Part shown: piece after piece, positions 26,601 through 41,600 of the stretch
Numbering within the stretch: the stretch's first letter is position 1
How the letters are laid out: each line of letters opens with the position of its first letter
DNA from: Liolophura sinensis
Lineage: Eukaryota; Mollusca; Polyplacophora; Chitonida; Chitonidae
DNA length: 64,000 nt
Assembly (NCBI RefSeq): GCF_032854445.1
Contig: NC_088299.1
Span: 5,929,001 to 5,993,000, forward strand
Reading direction: 5' to 3'
Made by a program: the position numbers and the translations under genes
Notes under the pieces: model-generated
Databases searched by the model: none
What the model saw: only the letters and a program-made list of their open reading frames with translations
What the model was told of the DNA's origin: nothing

Positions 26601-29600
26601 TCTTGACAAAAGTAACCTTTTTTCGTCGACAATGGATAAAACAGGAATGGATCTGGACAAATTGATTTATTGATTCATTTAATTCATTGGTGATTTAAGC
26701 CACAATAATATTTCACAGTGACTGCAAGCATAATGGTGGGAGAAAACCAGGCAGAGCCCAGGAAAAACCTCATGATCTTCCACAAGTTGCTAGCAGAACT
26801 TCCCGTGGACAACAGAAGAGGAAGACAGCATGAACCAGTCTTGAATTCAGAGCTCCTTAGTCATTGGTCAATTTGAACATTTTCAAATGTTATAGGGTAA
26901 GAAATGCAATACAAACAAATTAACATTAAATCATAAAAAAAGTCGAAATTAGTTTTATTCAACTGCAATCAAATTGCTAAATTTTATGAAAAAAAGATAA
27001 ATGTATGTTAAAGTTATCCAGGATTTTGGTTACAACAACGATAAGTTGAATTACATTTATTTTAGCAAAATGTCACTTGTGCTTATATAAATGAATACCC
27101 TGATCAAGTAATACTTTAAGTATTACACACAAATACATAATTCCCACTAAGCCAGGAGATTTCTTTCACTTTCCTACTGACTCAACTTACTGAACTGCAC
27201 ATGATTGCATGACACAAAACATATGTGGATCTCTACAAGCAAATTTAAAGGAAATATTTTCTGTCAGTCTCAAGTGTATAAAATAGCGCTTTCTGCTGTA
27301 TTTTAATGTGGAAAGGACGAAAAATGGAATCTGACCAGAACTGTGTTTAAAACCACTCAATCAATTGTGTAACAAAGAGGATGCGAGACGCTTGTCAAAA
27401 TTGTCTGCTTTAAAATTGGTTCAGGAAATTTGAACAATTTGTCATCCATTACCTTGTCTGCTTTGAACGTTATTTACTGCGTCTAGATTGAAAATAAGTT
27501 AAATTCTAATCAGTCCACAATGGTTTCCTGCTTCCAGACTGAGTTTTTTCCCCCTTCATTTCTCATCCTGAATTTTAAGTACAGGCAATTTAGCCACATG
27601 GGATGATCTTAACCTTGTAACTTATCCCGCTGGTGTCCACATGGAACTGAGAAAACAAAATCTCCAAGGTGACTGTCCACCAGTAACACAGACCAGACAA
27701 GGCCATCAGGCCTGTACACGTCGTCTTGACAACCAGGCTGCCATTACACAACAGACACTCATACATCATCCACCAATCAAATTACTATATGAAGCCTGTC
27801 ATGTGGCATGACATACTGCGTCTGCTTTTCCTCAGCCAAATCAGTGCTAATACCAAACTCTGACTGGGGGAATCCCCCTGGCCTTTTGCCGGCCTGATCC
27901 AGACCCAGGGAGGAAACCCTAATGTTTCAGCACGGCCTCCTACACGGGGCCTTATCATCTTATCTTTTCCCTAAGGATTAGAGCTGAAGGAAGAGCTGGT
28001 GGGGAACGGCTAATCCAATATGTTTCAACCAGGTAGATGCTTTAATGCTACCTACGTCGGCTTAAATTAATCACCCGAGGCATTATAACATAGATCATGA
28101 CAGTGAAACCGAAGACAGCATATACAACATTGGTGAGACAGGAACTTGATGCATCATCTTCAGCTTTCAGGAGAGACAGATTAGTTTAAACCAGCCATTA
28201 ATCATACATATAATATGGCAAAGTGAAATTTGAGATGCCGTACATGTACATATATGGTATCACAGAAGAACCAACTATAACAGGTAGGCCAACCAAACAT
28301 ACATGTATATGTAACACTCTACAAAACACAACCAGATATATCAAATCCAACAGTATGAGAAGTATGTAACAGTAATCGATATGCAAACTTACATGTATAT
28401 CTTGCACAGTATGAAAGGGGGTACTGCATAGCTAAATCTATCATATCACTGTATTTTCCTTATTTATTTGAAAGATAAACAAAGTAGAGCTCTAAAACGA
28501 AGGATATGCTTCAAAGGTTTTATTAGTGTAATTTATGTAAACAATTATAGTGAGAATGACACAAAAAATGATTTGTTTGTGCCGCTATAAAGATGCCAGC
28601 TTCAGAAATCTGTGCAGATTATTTCTCTGCACCCCATAGTTCTCTGAGAATGTTTCAACACATTGGTTGAAGAGTTGGTTGAAAAGGTGAAAAAATTAGG
28701 TCAACTTACACCAAAAACAAAGAATGAAATTAAAAAAAAATCATTTTTGAGGCATGTTGTTTTTTTTCTTAACAACTCCTCAAATGTATGCACTTTTTTC
28801 CTTCAATTTTTGGAAATGACACCATTGAGAATGTGGGATTTGAGCTTATAGAATGCCCAATTGGGACTCTTACCTCACAAGTTGTTTTGACACCTATCAC
28901 GACTAACATCACTTCATATTGTAATTTCTGACTGACTGGTTAGGAAAACCGTAGGTAAGGCCATTTTTATATCCCAAAAGGATTTATTTATTTTTTTAAT
29001 TGGTGTTTTACACTGTACTCAAGACAATCACACTTATACGACAGCGGCCAGCATTATGGTGGGAGGAAGCTGGGAGGAACCCAGGGGAAACCCACTTGCC
29101 ATCTGCAGGCTGCTGTGCCAGACCTTCCCACGCATGGCCGCAGAGGAAGGAAGGCACAGAAGCTTTATTGTACTTTTATCTATCATGGTACATCTTAAAC
29201 TGCGCAATAAGTAATAACCTTCCCACTTACAGCTGGAGAAGAAGCCAGCATGAACTGGACTTGAACTCACAGCTACCGCATTGATGAGAGGCTCCTGCGT
29301 CATTACACTGCGCCAGCGCGCTAACCAACTGAACCACAGAGGTAGAATGATTGACACTGTCATACACAGATATTATCCTCTAATTATACAGTGTTAAAAT
29401 CTTGCCATTAAATCAACAAGAAAGACCAAAACTATTATACTGTCACAACTATGACTGTTCATTGTATGCGTGCGTGCTTGGGGTTTAACGTCGTACTCAA
29501 CAATTTTTCAGTCATAAAACGACAAAGGAATCAGTAGGGTGCATGTCCGTGTAATGTGCCTCCTTGTTGCAGGACGGATTTCCACCACTCTTTTATTTAG

Positions 29601-32600
29601 TGCTGTTTCACTGAGACGCCTTACCGAAGGCAAGTCAGCCGCCCCGCCCGAGCCATTATACTGATACGGGTCAATCAGTCGTTGCACTATCCCCTTCATG
29701 CTGAATGCCAAGCGAGGAAGTTACAACTTCCTCTTTTAAAGTCTTAGGTGTGACTCGATCGAGGATTGATCCTTGATCTACCGGTCCCGAAGCGGACGCT
29801 CTACCTCATTGTATGCATAAGGATTGCAGAGCAGTGAATTCGTATGTTAAGGAGTTGTAAATGATTGTGATGGCAAAAGACATTGTGGGAAGTTAGAGCA
29901 CAACTTTACCACAGAGGTTTTTCATATGCAAATCACAAACTGCATTTGGCAATGCATGTACTATGGGAGAGAACTGCAATTAACCCTGTGAAAAAAAAAC
30001 TGAGCAAAATGTTGAGCTATGAGGTAAAAGACTTTCCTTGGTCTTTGATATGCAAATCACCATGGATGATTGGCTATCTGTGTGCCTGACAGTCACAGCG
30101 ATCAAACCATCATGACCACGAGCCAACAAAGGGCCAAAGCTTAATTTATTTATTTATTTATTAAATTGCCACTTTACAGTATACTCATACTATTACATTT
30201 CACTGTAATAGTACCACGGCAAGTATTACGGTGTGAAGAAAACAGGAATCTGCAGGAAGTTGCCAAGGCTTATTAAATTTTAAAACTGCAATGTTTCCTC
30301 ATCATCACACAGTACATAATGCAAGGGAATAGAATTTATTAATTTATTTGATTGGTGTTTTACGCCGTACTCAAGAATATTTCACTTATACGACGGTGGG
30401 AGGAAACTGGGCAGAACCCTGTGGACACCCAAGACCATCTGCAGGCTGTTGACAGACCTTCCCATGCAAGTGAATAATAAATTAATAGAAAAGTTATATA
30501 TAGTAACAATACATTTGTATTTCTGTACTGAAAACTTTAGTCCATAAAATGAGGATCAACAACGCAAATTTCTTTGTGACAAAAATATTATACATTCGCT
30601 ATCATAGCATTATTACATAATAAATGTAATAAATTGCACTTTTTCACAATTTAATTTAAATCAAAATATTAAAATGTGTTTTATTACTGTTAGTAACCCA
30701 GATCACCTAAAGGCCAACTGATTTCACTCCTGACCAGATAAAAATAACTGATTTACGCAATGTCAGCAGAAGAAAAATCTAGCAATACCTGATTGGCTAT
30801 ATATTCATGTGCCAAGCAAAAAAGCAACTGTGTGTCAGATTTTTTTATCATATAATCAATAATAGATTACTAGCTCTCTGATGCCAAGCCAGGTAGGTAG
30901 GTAACAGATCTGGGCATACATCAAACTGTCTAGTCTGCTAAAAAGAAAACCAAAACGGAGGAGAAAGAAAAAAGAGCACACAAGCTTTGGTAAAGTCACC
31001 CGTAGATAAGAGCTATTAAAAGCTATTAAATTTTAACAGAAACAGAAAATGGGAGAATGTCTAACTGGCAGAGAAAGTATACATAAAAGGGTAAAAAAAA
31101 TATGGTATGTTTGATGGGATTCCTCAGCAAATTCAACCACAGATAAAGCGCATGTTTCTGGCATATCACAGGAATGTTACCTGATCAGGTTATTATCTCA
31201 TTGTTTTTAAGTTCATATGTACTCCTAGCCAAACCATCCATTTTACTCTTCAAAATCTGATTAACCTTTTTTTCAAATTGCATCAAACATTATACTTTAA
31301 CAAAATGGTCAAATTTGTTGAGGATTAAGGGTATCTACCACAACTGTTGTCATATATATGTCCTTGACCAATGAGGTCACAGGTTCAAATCCAGCTTTGG
31401 AGAGGGTTGTCAGCTAGCTGTACAATGAGAATCAGAATGCCTTAATTGTTGCTGTCATAGATGAAAAATTCTATGGCGTAAAACACCAGAAAAAAAAAAA
31501 ATAAAAAAAAAATAAATAATATGATATATTTATTTTTTACGCCGTGCTCAAGAATATTTCACTTATACGACGGCAGCCAACGTTATGGTGGGAGGAAACA
31601 CAGCCCAGGGGAACCCCATGGCCATCCGCAGGTTAATATCATCTTATGTGACACAGACAAATTATTCATGGCATCATTCTCATAACAACTGTAAGTATAA
31701 ATTCCACTGAAAAAAGTGCATTAGAGGTGGAAAAGGTTGATGAATTACAGTAACTGTGAATAACAAGCATGGTCATGACATGAAAATGTGATTGTTAAAA
31801 ACACTTTCGTGTGGTACTTGGTGTTAACTGACTTTTCCACTGAAATCGTATTAAACTTTAAGTGCCTTTAATCAAAAGAGCGGCTAAAATCCTGAAGTAA
31901 CAGGAATTGAAGTCCACATCGGATTTGTTTTTAAGCAAAGACAAAACTCTACACAGACAAGATCAATTAATATATTCCATGAAGTCTAAATTAATGACAA
32001 GATTAATTTGATACCAATTTGCATATTGGCTGCAAATCTGACAAAGGATAAAGCTCTATAAAATGCTCTATTTCCATGTACAACTTGTATAGTTCCAGTT
32101 GTATTTTTCTAGATAAAATACATGAATAAGTTACGTCTATCCATTTCCGTGACAATTACAGTAAACAAACATCCTCCAGGTTAAGCCAAAAGTGCAGACA
32201 AACTAAATAAAAACGAAACCAGCAGAATCCGTAATGGTAAACAGATCTCTGAACCAGCTGCTAATAACTGCTACAGATGAACCTATTTATTCTTTACACA
32301 CGATAGCATGACAGTGTTATTAATCATAATATTGTCATTCTATTGGCTAAGAGACACCTGACCAGAATACAATTAGTACTCTACCGAAACTCATGTTATG
32401 GCCATAGACAGGTAGTAATATCGAAGATGACCGCCTCTCTGACCATCAATCAGCGGGAATGTAATAAACCTAGTACACACACACTTATAAGGCTATATAT
32501 ACCTAATTGGTACACGGATAAGGCATGGTTTATTTCTCAGACAGAAAGTATTCATAAAGAGGTGACATGATACAAGGATTGACACTGATCATCATGATAG

Positions 32601-35600
32601 CTGTATATACATGTATATCTTTGTTTTGCAGGTCCAAAAAAACAACGTTTAAATATGTAGAGGAGATCAAGCATGTCATTCAAAGCTTTGTGGTAATGAA
32701 AGTGCCCGACTCCCAGACATCGGAGTTCAATCCTGCAGCTGGACAATGACTTTCTTCATTCCCTGGCTCTTGGTGCTTTTTTTTTTTTTTTTTTGAGCCA
32801 TATGGTCACAAAAAGTGGTCAACAAAGCTTGTTCAAGAATCTACGGTAACACAGTATGTATGTTCACTGACCACCACTTGTCTTCCACCAATATGGTGTG
32901 CAAGTCTGTAGGTCACACGTGTGAAAGTTTATCTGTGGTTGGTGATCTACAGTCACACAGTACGTATGTTCACTGACCACCACTTGTCTTCCACCAATAT
33001 GGTGTGCAAGTCTGTAGGTCACACGTGTGAAAGTTTGTCTGTGGCTTGTGATCTACAGTCACACAGTACGTATGTTCACTGACCACCACTTGTCTTCCAC
33101 CAATATGGTGTGCAAGTCTGTAGGTCTCACGTGTGAAAGTTTGTCTGTGGCTTGTGATCTACAGTCACACAGTACGTATGTTCACTGACCACCACTTTTC
33201 TTCCACCAATATGTTGTGCAAGTCTGTAGGTCACACGTGTGAAAGTTTGTCTGTGGTTGGTGATCTACAGTCACACAGTACGTATGTTCACTGACCACCA
33301 CTTGTCTTCCACCAATATGGTGTGCAAGTCTGTAGGTCACACGTGTGAAAGTTTGTCTGTGGCTTGTGATCTACAGTCACACAGTACGTATGTTCACTGA
33401 CCACCACTTGTCTTCCACCAATATGGTGTGCAAGTCTGTAGGTCACACGTGTGAAAGTTTGTCTGTGGCTTGTGATCTACAGTCACACAGTACGTATGTT
33501 CACTTACCACCACTTGTCTTCCACCAATATGGTGTGCAAGTCTGTAGGTCACACGTGTGAAAGTTTGTCTGTGGCTGGTGACCTACAGTCACACAGTACC
33601 TATGTTCACTGACCACCACTTGTCTTCCACCAATATGGTGTGCAAGTCTCAAACTATTACGTAGTCTCAAACTACTACGTAGTGTAATAGTTTGTCTCAA
33701 ACTATTACGTAGTCTGTGGCTTGTCTATAATCAGTGTTTTACTGGGGGGAACTCAGATCCACTTTTCTTGACTCATCAACCCTTTTCCATGAAATAACAC
33801 AAAATTTCAGTTTCGAGCTGAGCAGCAATCCAATATACACATGTAAATGAATATGAGGAGATTTCCAGGGCAATTTCACAACCTTTAAAGAAAAAAAAAA
33901 ACAGTTACCTCAACAAAGATAAAGCCTGTCTAACTTTCAGGAACTTTAAAATTAACACCCTTTAGCTCATGAACTTACAGTATTATTTACAGACAATCAT
34001 AATCCAACATTCATCACACACTGTCTTAATCTTCACAAAATTCACACAATGCACAATGTATATCTTGAGTTATAGAGATTCTTTTGTTTACAGGGTTAGA
34101 CAACGAACATATAACTATATGAGCATGCCAATGCATGAAGCTATCACCATTACAGGCCACGGGGCAAAACAAAAACCAAAGCTTTCATTTGGGCTAAAAA
34201 TCAAATGCATCTTGTAATGGCCATAAAACTAATCTGGGAAAGAGTGAAAGGTTTCCCTGACTGAGCTAACGATTGCAGTCTCCAAGTGGCTGTCAGAAGA
34301 AGCTGAACACTGTCCGCAGGTATGAGCTAAAGCAGAAGTACATTTCAGATTTCCTTTGAACCTGCGTGCTTAGCTCAAAGCACCAGCTGAGCAGATGAAG
34401 TAAACAGCCTGTCAGTAATGGGCAGGCTACCTGAAAATGATGTAATTAAGGACATCTCACTGATAACCTGCGGCATGTCCAAACTTCTCAATAATGCAAG
34501 GAAATTATGTCATTCTTCAGTTCTTCGAGGGCTTTTACCATTTGAGAAAAACGTCGTGTGCGGTAGATGGACGGATGGATAGACATGCATGCTCATGGCA
34601 GAGCTGCAAGTGCTTCTTATAGTGCGACCGCAGACGAGATCGCATCTGCACTTGTCTTCCAAATCCCTTTCATCATGCAATCAGTAATTAACAGCCTGCA
34701 GCATGATTTGCCCATTCCGATACTGCAGCCGCTACATCCTCACATGCACTTCCGAGAGTGGCACAAAGCAAATTGGTCCGAACCTGAAGGACAAATCTCA
34801 ACCATGGAAACATCTTTGTGACTGTTTTTGCTCCCATTGCCTCGGCTTCTTCAATGATAAGATCAAAAACTGATTTTTGCGATATCAGTGGCTGAAGGAG
34901 ATTTAATTTGATAGATCGCAACCCAATAAACCCTCTTCCATTTCTGTGATCTGAAACTACAGAAAAATTTGAACTTTTCGAGGGCTTCTTTGTCTCTGGG
35001 ATAAATATTACATTGTAAAACACACACAATCTGAAGAAAGACATGGCAAGACAGGCCATCTGTTTACAAGCAATATAAGTGCTTAACTTGCACATTAACT
35101 TCTCTGAATCATTACTAGCCTGGAAAACGGCCCTGTAACCTGCAATGTCCTCACTGTGTACACCAGAAAAGTATGAGTCCTCTGATGTGAAACCAATTCT
35201 GAATTCATATCACCTCATCATGCGGGTACAATTAAGACCGTAATATTGCAATGAACACATATGTAACCAACGACCCCCCCCCCCCCCCCCGTCGGCCAGT
35301 ATCTGAACTTCACAAATCGCCATTTTCAAATCACTTGACTATATTGCTATGGAGAATACACATTTTCCCAAAATTAAAATCTTCATTTTTCACAGTAGTT
35401 GCTTTTACTTTCTTCTGTTTGTTGATTATCAAAACAAAAATTTAAAGTTACAACTCCCGAACAAGATGTCAATCATCCTTTGTAACATGGTGTACATCTT
35501 CTTGGTATCAAGTTTTCCACGAGTTTATCATTTTTTGGACAATGCCGGGTGCCGCAGACTCAAATCGAAAATCTGGTACATTTGTACTAATTGTAACGTT

Positions 35601-38600
35601 TTCATATTTACTAATAACGAATAACTATGTGATACAAAGTCCCAATTACTTTAAGGATTACAGGAAACATGTTCTTGTAGCGCAAAGCTTTGGCATGTTT
35701 GGGGACAGCACACTCTAAATTAAAGACCCAGTTCCATGTTAGTGAATGGAAGCCTACAGATCTGTATTTCTTAAAGCTGAGCTGGGAAGTAGGGAACAGA
35801 TCTCATATCTACCTGAAGCGAGGGAACCAGTTGATCACATTGGTAATCATATAATCATGTGAATTTAAAAGTAAAAACACAATTAAAATTAATTTATTTA
35901 CTTTACAAAAACACAAGAGCAACTAAATTATCTTTAAACTTCTTTTCAACTCTTTTTATATGAATATGTCATCCATGAAAATGTCGGAATTTTTATGATA
36001 TACTTTTTGACACCCTGTTCTTTACGGAATGCATTCTACCAACGTAATACTAAAATGGCCCGCATCTGAAGATGGTTTTTACATCGTGGGAAACAGGCTC
36101 ATATTTATTTATATTTGACTTCTTAACAGAAAAGTCTTTTACATAACTTTATTATGCTGGGACATAGTGTTAAACAAGTCCTGCAATATGTCCATATGGG
36201 TTGAATTGTTGTCTTGAAGGACAAGCATCATTACAAAGTAAATCGTGCTTGTAAGAATCTAGATAGTTACATAAACAAACGCACTGACCCATGATACAGA
36301 CGTTTACAAAATTTGCTATTAGGAGGTTTGAACCTATGGTGCTTGCTGTTGACCATTGGAAAAAGGATTGAGTGTCCACGTCTTTAATACCACATAGACA
36401 TGAATGTATTGTACTGTCTGAGGTAAAGGTGGGTACATATGTTTCCAACTCAGGTACACATGCATTACTTTTCCCAGACAGAGAAGAATTAGGTGCAGAA
36501 AAAAAAAAACGCTTGAACAAGAAAATTGCCTCTAGGGTTTAGATGCCCAGAAAATTGTCCTCTTGCACAATCTACAATAGGTTTTCTTCAAGTATCGTTT
36601 CCTTGTGTAAGAGAATGTGTCAGGATCAGCATCAAGAGCCGTTGTACGACGTAAAACTCCGGAGACTGATCGTCACGTACGTAAAACTTGATCCTCCCCC
36701 AAACGTAATCCGAGTTTCCATCAACGTAGGTGATCTTTATTACATCCCCTGGCTTAGGGCGGATTGGTCGAGCCCTCCATTACGGTCAAAAGATCACGCT
36801 CGGGAATTAACTCCATCTCTACCTACCTTCAGGGTGAGGAGCACAGACCACAAAAGCTGCAAGAATTACAATTCTTGACAACAACCAATCTTACCACCCT
36901 TATTTTCCCCTCCAACAGAAAGGCCATTCAAATCACCTAACAGGGATAGAATGGGCACACAGCCACTTGAATGGATTGGAGTTTAAATTGTCTTTCTTGG
37001 GATCTTTTGATTTTCAGTTTGGGTGCATGCAAGGATATAAATATTTCTGTGTAACAGCTAACTGCAAAACAATGAACAAAATATTTCGCATGAGTATCTT
37101 ACACATGAAATCCTTTTCCAGGACATGAGATCCTCCCATGTGTTAAGATGAAATCAAATTTCATCCTTGACAAAATATGCTGCACATTTTGCTTGATTTT
37201 GAGAAGTCTTTGATCTCAAAGAAAGGTGTTTTTAAGGTTTATTTGGACAACAGGATGATATTCTACAGGGAAAGTGCAAGATTCAGTATCAAAAGTAATA
37301 TATTAAAATATTTATTTGCCTCTAAAAATGATTTTGTGTGTGTGTGGTGTGTGGAGGAAATTTTTAGATCACTTACTAAACAGAAGATAATGTGCCTACA
37401 CCAAGTTTCTCAAGTATCACAGGATTCAATACAAAATCAACATACATATCATACTACAGTGCCTTTTGTTCCATACATTTGTATATTTACTAGTATATCC
37501 ACTGACCGATCCAATACCCAATAGGCTCATCAGGCCTAAAAACTGACCAAACTGACCAGGTCACCCAACTGACAGTCCTTGACCCCTGTCTCCCCCCCCC
37601 CCCCAACCCCCATGTACAAATTACTGCCAGAACTGAGTGACAGCTAGCTTAGGCTCAAATTTAGTGCCCCACAGATGTGTGATTAGAATCATTAATTTCA
37701 CGTTAACCAATCAGCTGATTAAGCTAAGCTAAATTTGTGCATACAACCCTGCTGTCAGTGAAAAGACCGAGCACTGTAACAGGACTTATATGATGGATAA
37801 CTGGCATGCATATGTCTACTGCAGCTGTATGCAAAATGCATTATAAACTTGACTATCTGTGACATAAAAGCAACAGATTTCATCTGTAGCACTGAGCCTG
37901 GGAATTATCTAAATTAACATGCAGCATGTTGTTGCGTCGAATACTGGCCAGTCCTGATTACGCATGTAGCAACAGGAGATGGCGCGATCACCATGTGTTG
38001 ATTTCTGAAATCTATATGGTCACTGAAAGAAAGAGCCTCGTTGCCTGAGGGTCAAGGCAGCTCGATGATGGTCAGACTTTACAATGGTTCATAATAACCT
38101 AGAGATTTCCCACTGCTGAGATGGAATTACCAAAATTACAGTGATTCCATCAGACTGTCGTCAATGCCCATGGAAAGGGGGCCCCTGAGTATGAAACAGA
38201 ACATCGAGAAACATGCATTGCGATGATCGAGGCAAATCAATAGCCCTAGCAGACGCTTCGGATTTCTTTACGTGGCTCGGAGCAAAATGGTCAGCTAAAG
38301 GTCTCTAGTCATGGAAGAAAATGACGGTATGTGAATGAACAGGCAGAGACTAATGAGCGACAGGCCAACCTTGAAGCAATAATTTGATGCGGGGATTTAT
38401 TCTCTGAATAAAACAAGCTTTGGGTAACATTATCTGTGGAGGAAATGCCATTGCCAGCAACAGTGAGGACTTGGAGGAATTTATGTCGTCTTTCCCAGAA
38501 GGCTTGAGTCAGCTTATAAGACTGGAAGAAACTCTGAGTCACATCGTTTTTGACAGGAATTCTTTTCAAAACTGAACACCATGTATTTAGCAAACTCACT

Positions 38601-41600
38601 ATCTGACAAGCTTATCACACATAAACCACAACTTGAGTTTAGAACTCTCAAACATGTGAGAAAAATATATAAATAAAAATGAAAAAGATCACATGCATTG
38701 CCACTTAATGCTAATTAAACACGCACAATTTTGTCACCAAATATCTTAAGGCTGCTCAGATCTTTACATTTATCAAATTCAACATCTGCACAAGATATGG
38801 ATATACAACTTGAAAACAGTGAACCTAGCTTTAACGATAAATTATTAATGACAATTACGTTATTAAAATACATACATCTTTTCCTCTTAGTGTCACATGA
38901 AAACGCTCCACAAAGTCAGACATTTATAATCAACTCTATTTTGCTTCTCACACCACAAAACCATAAATGTAAGCAAACATGATAGTATAATAAAGGGTCA
39001 GACTATTAATTTTAAGCCAACTGGGAATGTTATGAATGCAGTAGATGACAAGAGAGAGCCAGAGATGCCATTGCATGGCTTCCCATTTGGGGCAGGTGAT
39101 TCTGGAATCTCCCTGCCAAGGGCCAAAATTTCCTCACCCAAGCCATCTTCCACAGTTTTCCCCTCTGTAAGCTGATTAAGCAACTTTTTAGTTTTGTATA
39201 ACTTTGTCAGAAGTAAAACCCTGCCACATTCATTAGGGAGTCGATAATTGAAACTAGCCCCGCAGTACATCATTAGCAGTCTTCATCCAGCCGTGAAGTG
39301 AAAAGAAAGAAGCCATTGGAGTAAAGAACGATGACAAAGCCGTAACAGTTTTGCCAGGGTAAAAAAAGTGCTATCGGGCAGAAACTTGTCATTCCTGTAC
39401 TTGAGGGCTTCAGCAAATGAAGTTGACTTTTGGCTTGTCAGTGTCACAAAACTCTAGAAGCATTCCTCTGCATTCAATCGGCCAAAAAATAGCCCACTGG
39501 AAAAGATTCCATTGTCCACAGAATACAAAAGATCTGCTGAAAACCCCGAGTACAAATCTAATACAATCATTAATACCAAAACATGCTTTTGACCAATCAG
39601 GTTCCTAGAAAAATGACACTCGGAGGGATTTTATCTTTTTTTTTTTTGTTGTTGCGGATATTTGTCCATTAAAGACCCACGGAGATAATATGCATCAGAG
39701 TTTTTATGTGTTTTTTATTTAAGATAAGAGAGAGCATGTAAAGCTGACAGTGAGGATCAGATTTTATGTAAGCTCATTGTGATCAAACTATAAAAACACT
39801 CATACATTTCTCAGAATTCAGTGCACACCAATAATAGGCTTAAATGATTAGAACCCTCGCATCTGGCAATAGTAAGGATTGTAAATTAGACAAAATTAAA
39901 TGCCTCTCATTAAATCTCCAGTGATAGACCAAGGCCATTACAGCATCTTAAATGTGAATTTAATCGGTGAATTATTACTTTGATTACCTTCATTTACTGG
40001 TACATTTACATGAATGACACACACTGACAATAGTACAGTCAATAATACTTCAACATGATGGTGGGGTTATGATTTTACGCCTGTGCTATCTATTTCAAAT
40101 ATACATCACTATAAAACCGTTCACTTCTGGACATGCCCCTTACAATAATCTTGATCAATTCACAACAGTCGACACTCCAATACGTCCTCAGACAATACTG
40201 AGAAATTGAAAAGGTATCCTTTTCATGTACAAGGAAAGAGCTAGCTTTTGACAGACGATGGAAACTTTGGACACAATTGTTTCCAGGATCTCAACCCCTT
40301 TATAGTGGAATATTATACTCCATTGTGTTATAATAATCAACCTTATAAAGTAAAGTACTTGAAATATGTCACCTGTAAACAGACACTCATTTAAAAACAA
40401 ATTCACGACAACACCTGTAGATTCCCTCCAGCAACATATCCCCACATAATGCTTTAATAAGTCCATACCCATAATGTGCTACTTCACCTAAATTTACTTA
40501 GATACTTATCTGATTGGTGTTTTACGGAATACTTACTTCACTCGCTAAGATAACTCTTATTTATTTATTGGTTTATTTAGAACATAATGCCAGTGTTATG
40601 GTGGGAGGAAGGAACAGTATCACTATATATTTAAACTGGTACATGAAGCTTATTTATTTACTGGTTTATTTAGAACATAATGCCAGTGTTTTGGTGGGAG
40701 GAAGGAACAGTGTAACTATGTATTTAAACTGGTACATGAAGCTTATTTATTTATTGGTTTATTTAATATATACAATAATGCACTATGATATTAATTGCAC
40801 TATGATATTTCACATGCATCACATTTGATCTTTACAAACACATGTAAAAAAACATTTAGTCATTCATGTTAGTTCAGCACACATGTAAGTTAAAGGGGGG
40901 TGGGGGGGGGGGGGGGGGGGGGGGTGTTCAACAGCTGCTGTAAATCCCAGTAAATACAGCCACTGTTTTACAGCCCAGCCATTCTACGGACATAAATTCT
41001 GCGTTTATTATTGCTTAATAGAGGATGGAAATCCACAAGACACAGGTAAGTAGCTTTTAATGTTGGAATAATTGGACGGAATGAGTTTGCCACAATTTAG
41101 CTAATGTGCCTGTCCCAAGTACAACAGTCATTAACACTGATTTGCCATCAGAACATTATCCACTATAAAGATTTGTATGTACCAAATCATGTCACTGATG
41201 AGGAAATTGGGATTCACAGTATAGTTCCACATTTAATTCTAAACATGGGTATTTAAACCATATGTGTAACTCCTATATAATTTTTTCATCATGTATACTG
41301 TAACTATTAAAATCAGATCAATCAATTTTGGTTCCATTGTCGATGTCAATGAAGGTGGTATTTTGGCCACTGTTTCGTTATGTCTGTGAAATTGGGATTT
41401 ACAGTATAGTTCAACACTTCATTCTAAATGTAGTTATTTAAACCATATGTGCAACTCATATATAATTTTTTCATCAAGTGCCCGGTATCTATTAAAGTTA
41501 GATCGATCAATTTTGGTTTCATTACCAATGTCAATGAAGGTTACACTTTTGCCAGTGTTTAGTTCTCCATGTGACTGTCTGTCTGTCTGTCTGTCTGTCT

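Noticed and set aside
34688-35095. 135-codon minus ORF
   Set aside because: No domain, no family resemblance, no splice partners in phase with the gene.
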